Positions 1 to 9,751 of a stretch of 64,000 nt of DNA are shown here, piece after piece. Within the stretch, counting starts at the first letter, position 1. The number at the start of each line of letters is the position of its first letter. This stretch comes from Caulobacter sp031457805 (GTDB lineage Bacteria > Pseudomonadota > Alphaproteobacteria > Caulobacterales > Caulobacteraceae). The stretch lies in the NCBI RefSeq assembly GCF_031457805.1, contig NZ_JAVDXI010000005.1:248001-312000 (forward strand). Direction: 5' to 3'. The position numbers and the translations under genes were made by a program. The notes under the pieces are model-generated. The model made no database searches. It was not told the origin of the DNA and saw only the letters and a list, made by a program, of their open reading frames with translations.

Positions 1-763
1 TCTCGTTCAGACGATCCATGATCTCGCCCGGCGATTTCGGCGTCTCCTCGCGGACGAACGGGTTGAGGGTGACGATCAGGATGTCGTCGGGCGTGTCGTC
101 GTAGAACAGCGGCCACAGCGGCGGATTGGCCAGGAAGCCGCCATCCCAGTAGGGCTCGCCGTCGATCTCGACCGCCTGGAACAGTTGCGGCAGGCAGGCG
201 CTGGCCATGATGTGGCGCGAGGTCAGCTCGGTCTCGCGGAAGACCTTCGACTTGCTGGTGCGGATCTGGGTGGCCGAGATGTAGAGCTTGAGCGGGCTCT
301 CGCCCCGGATGCGGCTGAAGGTGACCTCGCTCTCCAGCACGTCATGCAGCGGGTTGAGGTTGAACGGGTTGAATTCGTAGGGGCTGAGCGACAGGGCCAG
401 GGTCTCGGCCATCCGCCACCCAGGGGTGTTCTTCAGCCAGTCGACGCCGCCGCCAAACGCGTTGGTCCAGATGCTGGTGTCGCCGAAAACATTGCGGCTG
501 CCGGCCCGGTTCACGTTGCGCCAGAACGACTCAAGTCGCGCCCGCGCCCCCGCCCGGCCATCGTCGATCAGGCCTTGAGCCAGGCAGACCGCGTTCATCG
601 CCCCGGCCGAAGCGGCGGTGACGGCGCGGATCTCCAGATCGTCTTCCTCGAGCAGGCGATCCAGCACGCCCCACTCGAAGGCGCCATGCGCGCCGCCGCC
701 CTGCAAGGCGAGGCTCAGGCCCTTGGGGCCCGAGGGCTTTTTCTTGAACGGTGGAATCGGCAT
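1..763 (-). CDS. Patatin-like phospholipase (3' end outside window)
   Basis: Predicted serine lipid acyl hydrolase of the patatin family. At least 254 residues are visible; the C-terminus runs off the left edge. The N-terminus carries the oxyanion loop LQGGGAHGAFEWG (about residues 19-31). The nucleophile elbow reads AASAGAMNA, so the first Gly of the usual GxSxG is Ala. The Asp of the Ser-Asp dyad lies in WDGGFLANPP (about residue 210). The start is the ATG at 763, right before the basic Pro/Lys-rich leader. It lies 70 bp downstream of the dehydrogenase gene on the same strand, so the two may be co-transcribed; a link to polyhydroxybutyrate or lipid metabolism is an inference. The substrate is unknown. 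Confidence 0.88.
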   Translation of the reverse strand, partial: MPIPPFKKKPSGPKGLSLALQGGGAHGAFEWGVLDRLLEEDDLEIRAVTAASAGAMNAVCLAQGLIDDGRAGARARLESFWRNVNRAGSRNVFGDTSIWTNAFGGGVDWLKNTPGWRMAETLALSLSPYEFNPFNLNPLHDVLESEVTFSRIRGESPLKLYISATQIRTSKSKVFRETELTSRHIMASACLPQLFQAVEIDGEPYWDGGFLANPPLWPLFYDDTPDDILIVTLNPFVREETPKSPGEIMDRLNE

Positions 764-833
764 GCGACCTCTCGAAGGACCAGCCCCCGATCAGTAACGC
801 TTCCTCCCGGCGCTTGGCGCCCGAAAAACGGGA

Positions 834-1631
834 CTATTGGGCGACCCAGCCGCCGTCGATCTGATAGGCCGCGCCGTTGGCCGAGGCCCCCAGGTCCGAG
901 ACCAGGTAGAGGAGCATGCCGTTCAGTTGGCCGAAGGTGACGAACTGCTTGGTCGGCTGGCTGGCCAGGATCACGTCCTTCATCACCGCTTCTTCGGAGA
1001 TACCGCGCGCCTTGGCCTGATCGGCGATCTGGGCCTCGACCAGCGGGGTCTTCACGAAGCCCGGGCAGATGGCGTTGCAGGTGATACCATGCTGGGCGAC
1101 CTCGAGGGCGACCGTCTTGGTCAGGCCCATGATCCCGTGCTTGGCGGCGACATAGGCGGCCTTGAACGGCGAGGCCACCAGGCCGTGCGCCGAGGCCACG
1201 TTGACGATCCGGCCCCGCCCCTGCTCCTTCATGATCGGCACCGCCGCCTTGGTGGCGTGGAAGGCCGAGGACAGGTTCACGGCGACGATCAGGTCCCACT
1301 TGTCGTCAGGGAAGTCCTCGACCGGCGCCACGTGCTGGACGCCGGCGTTGTTGACGAGGATGTCCAGCTCGCCGAACTCGGCCTTGGCGGCGCGGACCAA
1401 GTCGGCGATCTCGATCGGCTTGGTCATGTCGGCGCCGTGGTAGAGCACCTCGACGCCATGGGTTTCGGCCATCTCGGCGCGGGCGCGCTCGATGGCGTTC
1501 ATTTCACCGAGACCGTTCATGACGATGTTGCAGCCTTGAGCCGCGAGCGCGTCGGCCATGGCGTGGCCGATGCCGCTGGTCGAGCCGGTGACGATGGCGA
1601 CCTGCCCCTGCAAACCGAAATCGACGGCCAT
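834..1631 (-). CDS. bdhA: 3-hydroxybutyrate dehydrogenase (SDR family)
   Basis: Short-chain dehydrogenase of 265 residues that most resembles D-3-hydroxybutyrate dehydrogenase (hydroxybutyrate to acetoacetate, NAD-dependent). The Rossmann motif TGSTSGIG is at residues 15-22, NNAG at 94-97, and the catalytic Ser147, Tyr160 and Lys164 (YVAAK) are all present. The C-terminal GGWVAQ is typical of this subfamily. The cytosolic role would be to feed ketone-body or polyhydroxybutyrate breakdown products into acetyl-CoA. It stands alone upstream, with a hairpin about 50 bp before it that may end the yaaA transcript. Another SDR substrate cannot be excluded from sequence alone. Confidence 0.85.
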   Translation of the reverse strand: MAVDFGLQGQVAIVTGSTSGIGHAMADALAAQGCNIVMNGLGEMNAIERARAEMAETHGVEVLYHGADMTKPIEIADLVRAAKAEFGELDILVNNAGVQHVAPVEDFPDDKWDLIVAVNLSSAFHATKAAVPIMKEQGRGRIVNVASAHGLVASPFKAAYVAAKHGIMGLTKTVALEVAQHGITCNAICPGFVKTPLVEAQIADQAKARGISEEAVMKDVILASQPTKQFVTFGQLNGMLLYLVSDLGASANGAAYQIDGGWVAQ

Positions 1632-1680
1632 GCGCGCGCTCCCTGAAGTGCTGCCCTATCGTGTTGCGGTGCAGCATATA

Positions 1681-1703
1681 GCTCGCCCCTGCGAAGGGCG
1701 AGC
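1681..1703 (-). terminator. Hairpin after yaaA, possible terminator
   Basis: Inverted repeat with 8-bp arms GCTCGCCC and GGGCGAGC around a 7-nt loop. Read on the minus strand it follows the yaaA stop and is followed by TATAT, a poor U-run. A second AT-rich hairpin (AATTCATC/GATGAATT, 1711-1730) touches the yaaA stop codon. Together they probably separate yaaA from the dehydrogenase gene; termination strength is uncertain. Confidence 0.5.
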
Positions 1704-1729
1704 GCCTATAAATTCATCGATAGATGAAT

Positions 1730-2497
1730 TCAGGGCTGCGGGCGAGCGAAAACCCAGTCCGCATCGGTCGAAAGCGACGGCTGGAAACGGTAACCGTCCA
1801 GGTCGAACCCCTTGAGGCCTTCAGCCTTGTCGATGCGGTTGTCGATGATGTAGCGCGCCATCCGGCCGCGCGCCTTCTTGGCGAAGAAGCCCAGCACGCG
1901 CAGTTCGCCGCCCTTCTCTTCCTTGAAGTGGCAGGTGACGACGGGAAGCTTCAGGGCCTTGGCGTCGACGGCGCCGAAGTACTCCTGGCTGGCAAGGTTC
2001 ACCAGGGTCGGATCGGCGTGCCCCTCGGCCGCCTGGTTCAGCGTCTTGGAGATCGTTTCGCCCCAGAAGTCGTAGAGGTTTGCGCCCTTCTTGGTCTTCA
2101 GGCGCGTGCCCATCTCCAGGCGATAGGGCTGCAGGGCGTCGAACGGGCGGAGCACGCCGTAGAGCCCCGACAGGATCCGCAGGTGGTCCTGCGCCCACTC
2201 CAGGGCCGGGCGGTCCAGCTCGCGGGCGTTCAGCCCCGCATAGACGTCGCCATTGAAGGCGATCACGGCCTGCAGACCGTCCTCGACCTCCGGATCAAAG
2301 GCCTGGAAGCGCTCACGGTTCAGCTTGGCCAGGGCGTCGGAGATATGCATCAGGCGCTTCAGGTCGGGCGCGGTGAGCTTGCGCGCCACCTTGGCCAACT
2401 CGGCGATCTGAGGCTTCAGCTCAGGCGTCGTGAGCGGCAGCACCGTCTGGGGCGCGGTGAAGTCCAGCGACTTGGCGGGCGAGATGACCATCAGCAT
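1730..2497 (-). CDS. yaaA: Peroxide stress protein YaaA (UPF0246)
   Basis: 255-residue member of the UPF0246/DUF328 family. In E. coli the protein limits free intracellular iron during peroxide stress and binds DNA. The N-terminus MLMVISPAKSLDF matches the family start exactly, and the conserved GLYGVLRPFDALQPYRLEMG region is present around residues 115-134. Length is the family norm. It is divergent from the small membrane protein/regulator operon at 2632, whose nearest operator is about 50 bp from this start, so shared control is possible but not shown. Confidence 0.92.
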   Translation of the reverse strand: MLMVISPAKSLDFTAPQTVLPLTTPELKPQIAELAKVARKLTAPDLKRLMHISDALAKLNRERFQAFDPEVEDGLQAVIAFNGDVYAGLNARELDRPALEWAQDHLRILSGLYGVLRPFDALQPYRLEMGTRLKTKKGANLYDFWGETISKTLNQAAEGHADPTLVNLASQEYFGAVDAKALKLPVVTCHFKEEKGGELRVLGFFAKKARGRMARYIIDNRIDKAEGLKGFDLDGYRFQPSLSTDADWVFARPQP

Positions 2498-2548
2498 GGC
2501 CGGGGAGATAGAGGCTTAGGCGTCCCGGCGCTAGGCCCGAGACAATTT

Positions 2549-2619
2549 ACTTTCCATGATGGAAAGTTTTCACTTGCCAACATGGAAAGCGGGTGCCATG
2601 AGTTTCCATATTGGAAAGT
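2549..2619. promoter_or_regulatory. Three tandem operators of a 19-bp palindrome
   Basis: Three copies of ACTTTCCAT-N-ATGGAAAGT. Site 1 (2549-2567) is a perfect palindrome around a central G. Site 2 (2572-2590) reads ACTTGCCAA-C-ATGGAAAGC. Site 3 (2601-2619) reads AGTTTCCAT-A-TTGGAAAGT. Centre spacings are 23 and 29 bp. They fill the gap just before the 2632 gene, whose ribosome-binding site abuts site 3. The natural candidate ligand is the winged-helix regulator encoded as the second gene of that operon, giving autoregulation; this is inference. Confidence 0.8.
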
Positions 2620-2631
2620 GAGGAGATCGCC

Positions 2632-3084
2632 ATGACCCGAGACGAAGACGCCCTGCGCATGCTGGCCGAACTTGAGGCCGCCAACGCCGACCTCGCCGAG
2701 CGCGTCAGGGCGCCGGTCTGGTATCATCCGGCCCTGGGGCTGTTGATGGGCGGGCTTTGCGCCGTCCAGGCCGCGCCGGTTCCGGGCATGTACGCCTACT
2801 ACGCCGTGTTCATCGCCGGTCTGATCCTGCTGGTTCGCGCCTACATCAAGCGCACGGGCCTCTGGGTCAGCGGCTATCGCGCCGGACGGACGCGGTGGGT
2901 CTCCGTGGGGCTGGCGACGATCACAACCGGCCTGATGCTGCTGTCGGCCTGGCTGTTCCACACCCGGAATGAGGCCCTGGCCCCCTTCGTGTTTGCGGGG
3001 CTGATCGCGGTGATCGTGACCATCGGCGGCTTTGTCTGGGAAGCCGCCTTCCGCGCCGATCTTCGCGACGGCGGCCGCCTGTGA
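2632..3084 (+). CDS. Small multi-pass membrane protein, partner of a winged-helix regulator
   Basis: 150 residues, function not recognised. After a charged, helical N-terminus (residues 1-33) there are four hydrophobic stretches at about residues 38-55, 57-75, 92-113 and 120-140, and a charged C-terminus. The start at 2632 is chosen over an in-frame upstream ATG because AGGAG lies 7 bp before it and the longer version would run through an operator. Its stop overlaps the GTG of the regulator gene (GTGA), so the two are translationally coupled. Pairing of a small membrane protein with a winged-helix protein is a recurring arrangement; the role here is unknown. Confidence 0.8.
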   Translation: MTRDEDALRMLAELEAANADLAERVRAPVWYHPALGLLMGGLCAVQAAPVPGMYAYYAVFIAGLILLVRAYIKRTGLWVSGYRAGRTRWVSVGLATITTGLMLLSAWLFHTRNEALAPFVFAGLIAVIVTIGGFVWEAAFRADLRDGGRL

Positions 3085-3377
3085 GCGGAGCGCTTGATCC
3101 GGTGATCCACGCCCCCAACCGCCTGCAGATGTGCTGCATGCTGGCGGCGGTGGACACCATCGACTTCGCCACCGTCCGTGAGGCGCTCGACGTCTCGGAA
3201 TCGGTGCTCAGCAAGCACGTGAAGACCCTGGAAGAGGCCGGCTACGTCCGGGTGAAGAAGGCCGCCTCGGACGGCCGCCAGCGCACCTGGCTGGCGCTGA
3301 CCGGCGACGGACGCAAGGCGCTGAAGGGCCACCTTGCGGCATTGAAGGCCATGATGGCGGGGGTTCCCGAGGGCTAG
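3081..3377 (+). CDS. Winged-helix transcriptional regulator (HTH_34/MarR-like)
   Basis: 98-residue single-domain DNA-binding protein. The helix-turn-helix is at about residues 30-60 (ATVREALDVSESVLSKHVKT) and the wing at 60-80 (YVRVKKAASDGRQRTWLAL), as in PF13601-type regulators. There is no ligand domain. The GTG start overlaps the previous stop by 4 bp. It probably binds the three 19-bp palindromes at 2549-2619 and regulates its own operon. It ends tail-to-tail with the FAD oxidoreductase gene, the two stops sharing CTAG at 3374-3377. Confidence 0.85.
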   Translation: MSGALDPVIHAPNRLQMCCMLAAVDTIDFATVREALDVSESVLSKHVKTLEEAGYVRVKKAASDGRQRTWLALTGDGRKALKGHLAALKAMMAGVPEG

Positions 3378-4783
3378 AACAGCACCCTCGGATTCATGAT
3401 CCGCTTGGGGTCCAGCGCCCTGCGGATCGCCCGAAGGGCCGCGACCTCGATCGGGTCCTTGTAGGTCAGGGCCTCGGCGGTCTTCATCGCGCCCAGGCCA
3501 TGCTCGGCGCTGATCGAGCCGCCGAAAGCGGCGGTGATGTCGTGGATGATCTTGGCCCCGGCTTCGCGCTGGGCCTCGTGGGCGTCGCCGTCGCCGCCGA
3601 CGGGCTGCAAGACGTCGTAGTGGACATTGCCGTCGCCCACATGGCCGAAGGCGACGATGCGGGTTCCTGGGAAGGCCTTCTCGATCGCCGCATTGGCCTG
3701 GCCGATGAAGTCGGGGATCTTCGAGACCGGCACCGAGACGTCATGCTTCCAGACCGCGCCCTCCGGCTTCTGGCCGGCGGAGTGACCCTCGCGGATGTGC
3801 CAGAAGGCCTTCATCTGCGTCTCCGTTTGCGCCACCGCCGCATCCGCGATCAGGCCGCGCTCCAGGGCGCCGGCCAGCAGGCGTTCCAACGCCGCCTCGG
3901 CCGCGCCCGGTTCGCCGCTGGCGATCTCGATGAGCACATACCAGGGGTGCGCCTCGGGCAGCGGGTCGCGCAGGCCCGGCACGTTGCGGACGGTCAGCTC
4001 AAAGCCCAGCCGGCCCATCAGCTCGAAGGCCTCCACGGCGCCGCCAGTCTCGTCCTTGGCGCGGGCCAGAAGCTGGATGGCGTTCGCCGGCGAGGCCAGG
4101 CCCACGATCGCCACGGCGCGTGAGGCCAGCGGCGCGTGCAGCTTCAGGCTCGCGGCGGTGACGATCCCCAGTGTGCCCTCGGCGCCGATCAGCAGCTGTT
4201 TCAGGTCATAGCCGGTGTTGTCCTTGCGCAGCCGCTTGAGGCCGTTCCAGATCTCGCCGTTGGGCAGCACCGCTTCGATGCCCAGCACCTGCTCCCGCAT
4301 CATGCCGTAACGCAGAACGGCCGTGCCGCCGGCGTTGGTCGAGATCAGGCCGCCTATCGTGCAGGAGCCTTCCGAGGCCACGCCGACGGTGAAGCGCCGA
4401 CCAACCTTGGCGGCCTGCTGATGGGCCTCGTACAGGGTGACGCCGGCTTCCAGCACCATGGCGTCGTCGATCGGATCGACATCGCGGATCGCCGTCAGCT
4501 TCTGGGTCGACAGCAGGATCTCGCCGCGCGGGATCTGGCCGGCCACGAGGCCGGTGTTGCCGCCCTGCGGGGTGATCGCCACGCCCTCGGCCGCGCAGAT
4601 CGCGACCACGGCGGCGACCTCGGCGGTCGAGCGCGGGGTGACCAGCAGCGGCGTCTCGCCCTGCCAGCGTCCGCGCCATTCCACGAGCTTGGGCGCGATC
4701 ACGTCGCGATCCTGGCTCCACCCGCCCTCGCCGAGCACGGCTTTCAGACGGGACACGACATCGGCGGGGACGGGCTTGGTCAT
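3374..4783 (-). CDS. FAD-binding oxidase, GlcD/D-2-hydroxyglutarate dehydrogenase type
   Basis: 469 residues: a PCMH-type FAD domain (about 35-215; PQGGNTGLVAGQIP and NAGGTAVLRYG motifs) and an FAD-oxidase C-terminal domain with the metal/substrate His cluster (FGHVGDGNVHYD at about 375-386, and EHGLG near 430). The family includes D-lactate, glycolate and D-2-hydroxyglutarate dehydrogenases, which oxidise 2-hydroxyacids and pass electrons to a quinone or flavoprotein; the substrate is not decided here. It is the last gene of a same-strand run that includes the Sua5 and cytochrome b561 genes, 23 bp after the Sua5 stop. Confidence 0.88.
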   Translation of the reverse strand: MTKPVPADVVSRLKAVLGEGGWSQDRDVIAPKLVEWRGRWQGETPLLVTPRSTAEVAAVVAICAAEGVAITPQGGNTGLVAGQIPRGEILLSTQKLTAIRDVDPIDDAMVLEAGVTLYEAHQQAAKVGRRFTVGVASEGSCTIGGLISTNAGGTAVLRYGMMREQVLGIEAVLPNGEIWNGLKRLRKDNTGYDLKQLLIGAEGTLGIVTAASLKLHAPLASRAVAIVGLASPANAIQLLARAKDETGGAVEAFELMGRLGFELTVRNVPGLRDPLPEAHPWYVLIEIASGEPGAAEAALERLLAGALERGLIADAAVAQTETQMKAFWHIREGHSAGQKPEGAVWKHDVSVPVSKIPDFIGQANAAIEKAFPGTRIVAFGHVGDGNVHYDVLQPVGGDGDAHEAQREAGAKIIHDITAAFGGSISAEHGLGAMKTAEALTYKDPIEVAALRAIRRALDPKRIMNPRVLF

Positions 4784-4806
4784 GATGCGATCATACGCCT
4801 CTGGTG

Positions 4807-5784
<978 letters not shown>

Positions 5785-7031
5785 TCGCCCTGTCCCACGC
5801 CGAACGTTGTCCGGTCGAGGGTCGTTACACCGCTGGCGGTCGCCGTGTCGCCATCGATCTTCAGCGAGAACGGCAGGCTGAGCGGCTTTTTCACGCCGCG
5901 CAGGTCGAGGCTGCCGTCAGCGACGTACTTGCCCTCGCCGGTCTTGCGGAACTTGGTCGCGGTGAACACGGCCTTAGGATGGTCGGCGGTGTCGAGGAAG
6001 TCCTCGCCCGTCAGGCTGGCGTCACGCTGGGCGTCGCCGGTCTCGGCCGAGGCCAGGTCGACGCCGACCACGACCTTCGAGCGGTCCAGCGCCTCGGGCG
6101 AGAACTGGATGTCGGCGGTCCACCGCTGGAAGCGGCCCTCGATGGACGCGCCCGACCAGGTGGCGGTGAAGCCGAGCGCAGCGCCCTTCTGGACGCTCCA
6201 GGCGACCGGATCCTTGAGCGCGCTCGCCGGAGGGGTGGCGGCGGCTGCAGGCGCGCCAGCCGGGCCCGCGGAAGCGTCGGGCGCGGCGACAGGCTCGGCG
6301 ACGGGAGCCGCCTCGGCAGGCGCGGGCGGCGGGGCGGCGGGCGCGGTGTTCGGCGCATAGAGATAACCGGCGGCGACGATCGCCGCAAAGCCGGCGGCGG
6401 CCAGCCACAGGCGCGGCTCCTTCCAGCCCGGCTTGGCGCCCGGCGCCATGTTCTGGAACACCGCGTCCTTGTCGAGGATCTGGTGCTTGGCCACTGCCCC
6501 CAGGTGCAGCAGCAGAAGCAGGTAGGTAGTCTTGACCAGCACCCCGTGACCGATCTCGCCGATCTCGTGCCAAAGGTGCTTGGGACCGGCGGCGAGGTCC
6601 GGCAGCAGCGGCAGGTGCGGCCATGGGATCGCGCCGAACAGGATCGTCGGCAGGTTCGTCCGGCTGGTCGAGACCAGGATCCAGCCCGTCAATGGCAGGC
6701 CGATCATGATCACATAGAAGCCGACATGGACCACCTTGGAGGCGATCTGCTCCCAGCGGGGCTGTCCCACCGGCGCCGGCCGGGCGGGATTGACCCAGCG
6801 CCAGCCCAGACGCGCTAGGCTGAGCAGCAGGATGGTGATCCCGATCGACTTGTGCAGTTGCATCATGGCGAAGGTGGCGGGCCCCTTGGGTCCGTCTCCC
6901 GCGCGCCAGCCCAGGATGATCTGGAAGATGATGGCCGCGGCGATCAGCCAATGCAGCACGATCGCCAACGTCGTGTAGCGCGTCCGGTTCTCGGCCATGC
7001 GACTCTCCCAGATCCCTGTCAGACGATAGGC

Positions 7032-7679
7032 TTACTTCTTGTCGAACTCGACTTCGATGCTCAGCGCAACCTCGTCGGCGACCAGCGGCACATACTTGCT
7101 GACGCCGAACTCCGAGCGTTTGATCGTGGTCATGGCCGAGAAGCCGGTCTTGACGCTACCCGGCGCGAAGCCCGAGCCGACCCCGTTGAAGGTGACGTCC
7201 AGCACGATCGGCCTGGTCACCCCGTGCAGGGTGAAGTCGCCATACACCTTGCCGGTCTGGCCCGCGCCCGGCTCGACCTTGGTCGATACGAAGGTGGCGG
7301 TCGGGAACTTGTTGGCTTCCAGCCAGCCATCGCCGGCCAGTTCCTTGTTGAACTTCAGGCCAAACTCGTCAGCGCCCGTCGCGGTGTCGATCGAGGCGGG
7401 ATCAACGGTCACCTTGATCTTGGCGTCCTGCGGGGCCTTGGGATCGTAGGTGAACTCGGCGTCCACCTTGGTGAAGCGGAACTGGTAGTTCGAGAAGCCC
7501 ATGTGCTTGATCTTGCCCACCACCGACGCGTGGGTCTTGTCGAGCACATAGCGGCCGGCCGGCAGGTCAGCAGGCTTGGTCGAGCTGACGCCCGGCGCGG
7601 CGAAGGCGGCGGGCGCCGTCAGCAGGGCGACGGCGACGGCGCCATAGGCGACCTTGGACAGGGAAAAATGACGAGACAT
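7032..7679 (-). CDS. Periplasmic YceI family protein
   Basis: 215 residues with a Sec signal peptide (about 1-28; LLTAPAAFAA cleavage region) followed by a complete YceI beta-barrel domain (RYVLDKTHASV to SIEVEFDKK). YceI proteins bind long isoprenoid chains and are often paired with cytochrome b561. Here the fused b561-YceI protein is encoded immediately downstream, giving two YceI domains in one operon. The operon start is divergent from the acyl-CoA dehydrogenase gene across a 197-bp gap. Confidence 0.92.
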   Translation of the reverse strand: MSRHFSLSKVAYGAVAVALLTAPAAFAAPGVSSTKPADLPAGRYVLDKTHASVVGKIKHMGFSNYQFRFTKVDAEFTYDPKAPQDAKIKVTVDPASIDTATGADEFGLKFNKELAGDGWLEANKFPTATFVSTKVEPGAGQTGKVYGDFTLHGVTRPIVLDVTFNGVGSGFAPGSVKTGFSAMTTIKRSEFGVSKYVPLVADEVALSIEVEFDKK

Positions 7680-7876
7680 CGGGGAGGCGCTCCAGAGAGA
7701 ATTAAAACAGCGCTAGTTGCAGTTCCCCGATTTAGGAACTCCAGCACAGCTTTGAAGGCCGCCGCGTTCACGAGCGCGTGATATGGGCCCGCCACATTGT
7801 CCGCTGATGAGGCGCCGAGCGCTTGGCGGCGCCCGGCGCTGGGCTTTAAGACGGGGGACGATCTGGAGCTTCTCCC

Positions 7877-9634
7877 ATGACTTTCCGCGCGCCTGTCCGC
7901 GATCTTGCCTTCTCCCTGCGCCATGTGGCCGGTTTCGAGCGTCTGGCCGACGCTTTCCCTGAGGCCGACGCTGACACGGTGGCCGCCGTCCTGGAGGCGG
8001 CGGGCGCCTTCGCCAGCGACATCCTGGCCCCGCTGAACCGGCAAGGCGACCTGGTCGGCGCGAAGCTGGAGAACGGCGTCGTGCGCACCGCGCCCGGTTT
8101 CGCCGACGCCTATCAGCAGTTCGCGCAAGGCGGCTGGACCAGCCTCGCCGCGCCGGTCGCCCACGGTGGCCAGGGCCTGCCCAAGACCCTGGAAGTCGCG
8201 GTGCTGGAGATGGTTCAGGCCGCCAACATGGCCTTTGGCCTGTGCCCGATGCTGAGCCTGGGCGCGATCGAGGCGCTGGAACTGTGCGGCTCGCCCGAAC
8301 AGAAGGCCAAGTATCTGGGCAAGCTGGTCTCGGGCGAATGGACCGGCACCATGAATCTGACCGAGCCTCAGGCCGGCTCGGATCTGGCCGCCCTGACCAC
8401 GATGGCCACCCCGGATGGCGACGGCGGTTGGCGGATCACCGGTCAGAAGATCTACATCACCTGGGGCGACCACGACGCCGCCGACAATATCGTCCACCTC
8501 GTCCTGGCCCGCACGCCCGACGCCCCGCCCGGGGTGAAGGGGATTTCGCTGTTCCTGGCCCCCAAGGTGCTGGTCGGCGACGACGGCAAGCTGGGCGAAG
8601 CCAACGCCCTGCGGGCGGGCGGCCTGGAGCACAAGCTGGGCATCCATGGCTCGCCCACCTGCGTGATGCTGTTCGAGGGCGCCAAGGCCGAGCTGGTCGG
8701 CGGTCTCGGCCAAGGTCTGCCCAACATGTTCGTGATGATGAACGCCGCCCGCCTCCAGGTGGGGACGCAAGGGACCGCCATCGCCGAGCGCGCCTATCAG
8801 CAGGCGCTGGCCTTCAGCCAGGACCGCGCCCAGGGCCGCTCAGCCTGGACCGGCGCCTATCCCGCGCGCCTGTTCGACCACCCGGACGTTCGCCGCACGC
8901 TCGTTCTGATGAAGGCCCATATCGAGGCCGCGCGCGGCATCTGCCTGTCGACCGCCGTCGCCGCCGACCTGGCCCGCGCCGCGCCGGACGAGGCGACCCG
9001 CACCGCCGCCAAGCTGCGCGAGGAGCTCCTGACCCCCATCGCCAAGGCCTGGTCGACCGATGTCGGCGTCTGGGTCGCCTCGCAGGGCGTGCAGATCCAC
9101 GGCGGCATGGGCTTCATCGAGGAGACGGGCGCCGCTCAGCACTATCGCGACGCCCGCATCGCCCCGATCTATGAGGGCACCAACGGCATCCAGGCGATCG
9201 ACCTGGTGGGCCGCAAGCTGATGCTGGGCGAAGGCCAGGCCGTCGGCGACCTGATGGACGACATCCGCGACACGATTGACCTGCTCAAGGCCTCTGACCT
9301 CAAGGGCGTGGGTCTGCGCCTGGAGGCCGCGCTCGACGCCGCCGCCTCGGCGACGGCCTGGCTGATCGAGCGCCGGGCCAAGGCCATGCCAGACGCGCTG
9401 GCGGGCGCCACGGCCTATCAGAAGCTGCTCGGCGACACCGTGGGCGGCTGGATGCTCGCCAAGGGGGCTCTGGCGGCTGCGGGCGAAGCCGACACCGCCT
9501 GGGCCGAGAGCAAGCGCGCCCTCGCTCGGGTGTTCACTGAGTCGGTCCTGGCGCAGGTTCCGGGCGCGGCCGCTGGCGTCATGATCGGCGCAGCGGATTT
9601 CGAGACGATGACGCCCGAAGTGCTGGGGGCCTAG
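7877..9634 (+). CDS. Acyl-CoA dehydrogenase (long form with C-terminal extension)
   Basis: 585 residues. The N-terminal, middle and C-terminal acyl-CoA dehydrogenase domains occupy about 30-460, with the flavin/substrate segment MNLTEPQAGSDL (about 157-168) and the catalytic-region IYEGTNGIQA near 431-440. An extra C-terminal domain of about 120 residues (PF12806 type) marks the FadE5/DmdC-like long subgroup. It catalyses the first, FAD-dependent dehydrogenation of beta-oxidation and needs electron-transfer flavoprotein. The acyl chain preference cannot be read. It is monocistronic: a repeat with inverted arms follows its stop. Confidence 0.93.
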   Translation: MTFRAPVRDLAFSLRHVAGFERLADAFPEADADTVAAVLEAAGAFASDILAPLNRQGDLVGAKLENGVVRTAPGFADAYQQFAQGGWTSLAAPVAHGGQGLPKTLEVAVLEMVQAANMAFGLCPMLSLGAIEALELCGSPEQKAKYLGKLVSGEWTGTMNLTEPQAGSDLAALTTMATPDGDGGWRITGQKIYITWGDHDAADNIVHLVLARTPDAPPGVKGISLFLAPKVLVGDDGKLGEANALRAGGLEHKLGIHGSPTCVMLFEGAKAELVGGLGQGLPNMFVMMNAARLQVGTQGTAIAERAYQQALAFSQDRAQGRSAWTGAYPARLFDHPDVRRTLVLMKAHIEAARGICLSTAVAADLARAAPDEATRTAAKLREELLTPIAKAWSTDVGVWVASQGVQIHGGMGFIEETGAAQHYRDARIAPIYEGTNGIQAIDLVGRKLMLGEGQAVGDLMDDIRDTIDLLKASDLKGVGLRLEAALDAAASATAWLIERRAKAMPDALAGATAYQKLLGDTVGGWMLAKGALAAAGEADTAWAESKRALARVFTESVLAQVPGAAAGVMIGAADFETMTPEVLGA

Positions 9635-9655
9635 ACGCCACGAAGCCGCCCTCGC

Positions 9656-9729
9656 CCTTCGACAAGCTCAGGGTGAGGACGACTTCGAATGTCAGCCCAA
9701 TAGGAACCTCATCCTGAGCTTGTCGAAGG
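9656..9729. repeat. Dispersed inverted-repeat element, copy 1
   Basis: Two 23-bp arms, 9656-9678 and 9707-9729, match as inverted copies at 22 of 23 positions. The arm core is CCTTCGACAAGCTCAGG. The loop is 28 bp. It sits between convergent stops (acyl-CoA dehydrogenase and the Tat hydrolase), where it could form a bidirectional terminator. A second copy is at 43691-43761. Confidence 0.85.
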
Positions 9730-9751
9730 ACGAGGTTCCGCTTGGCTCGGC

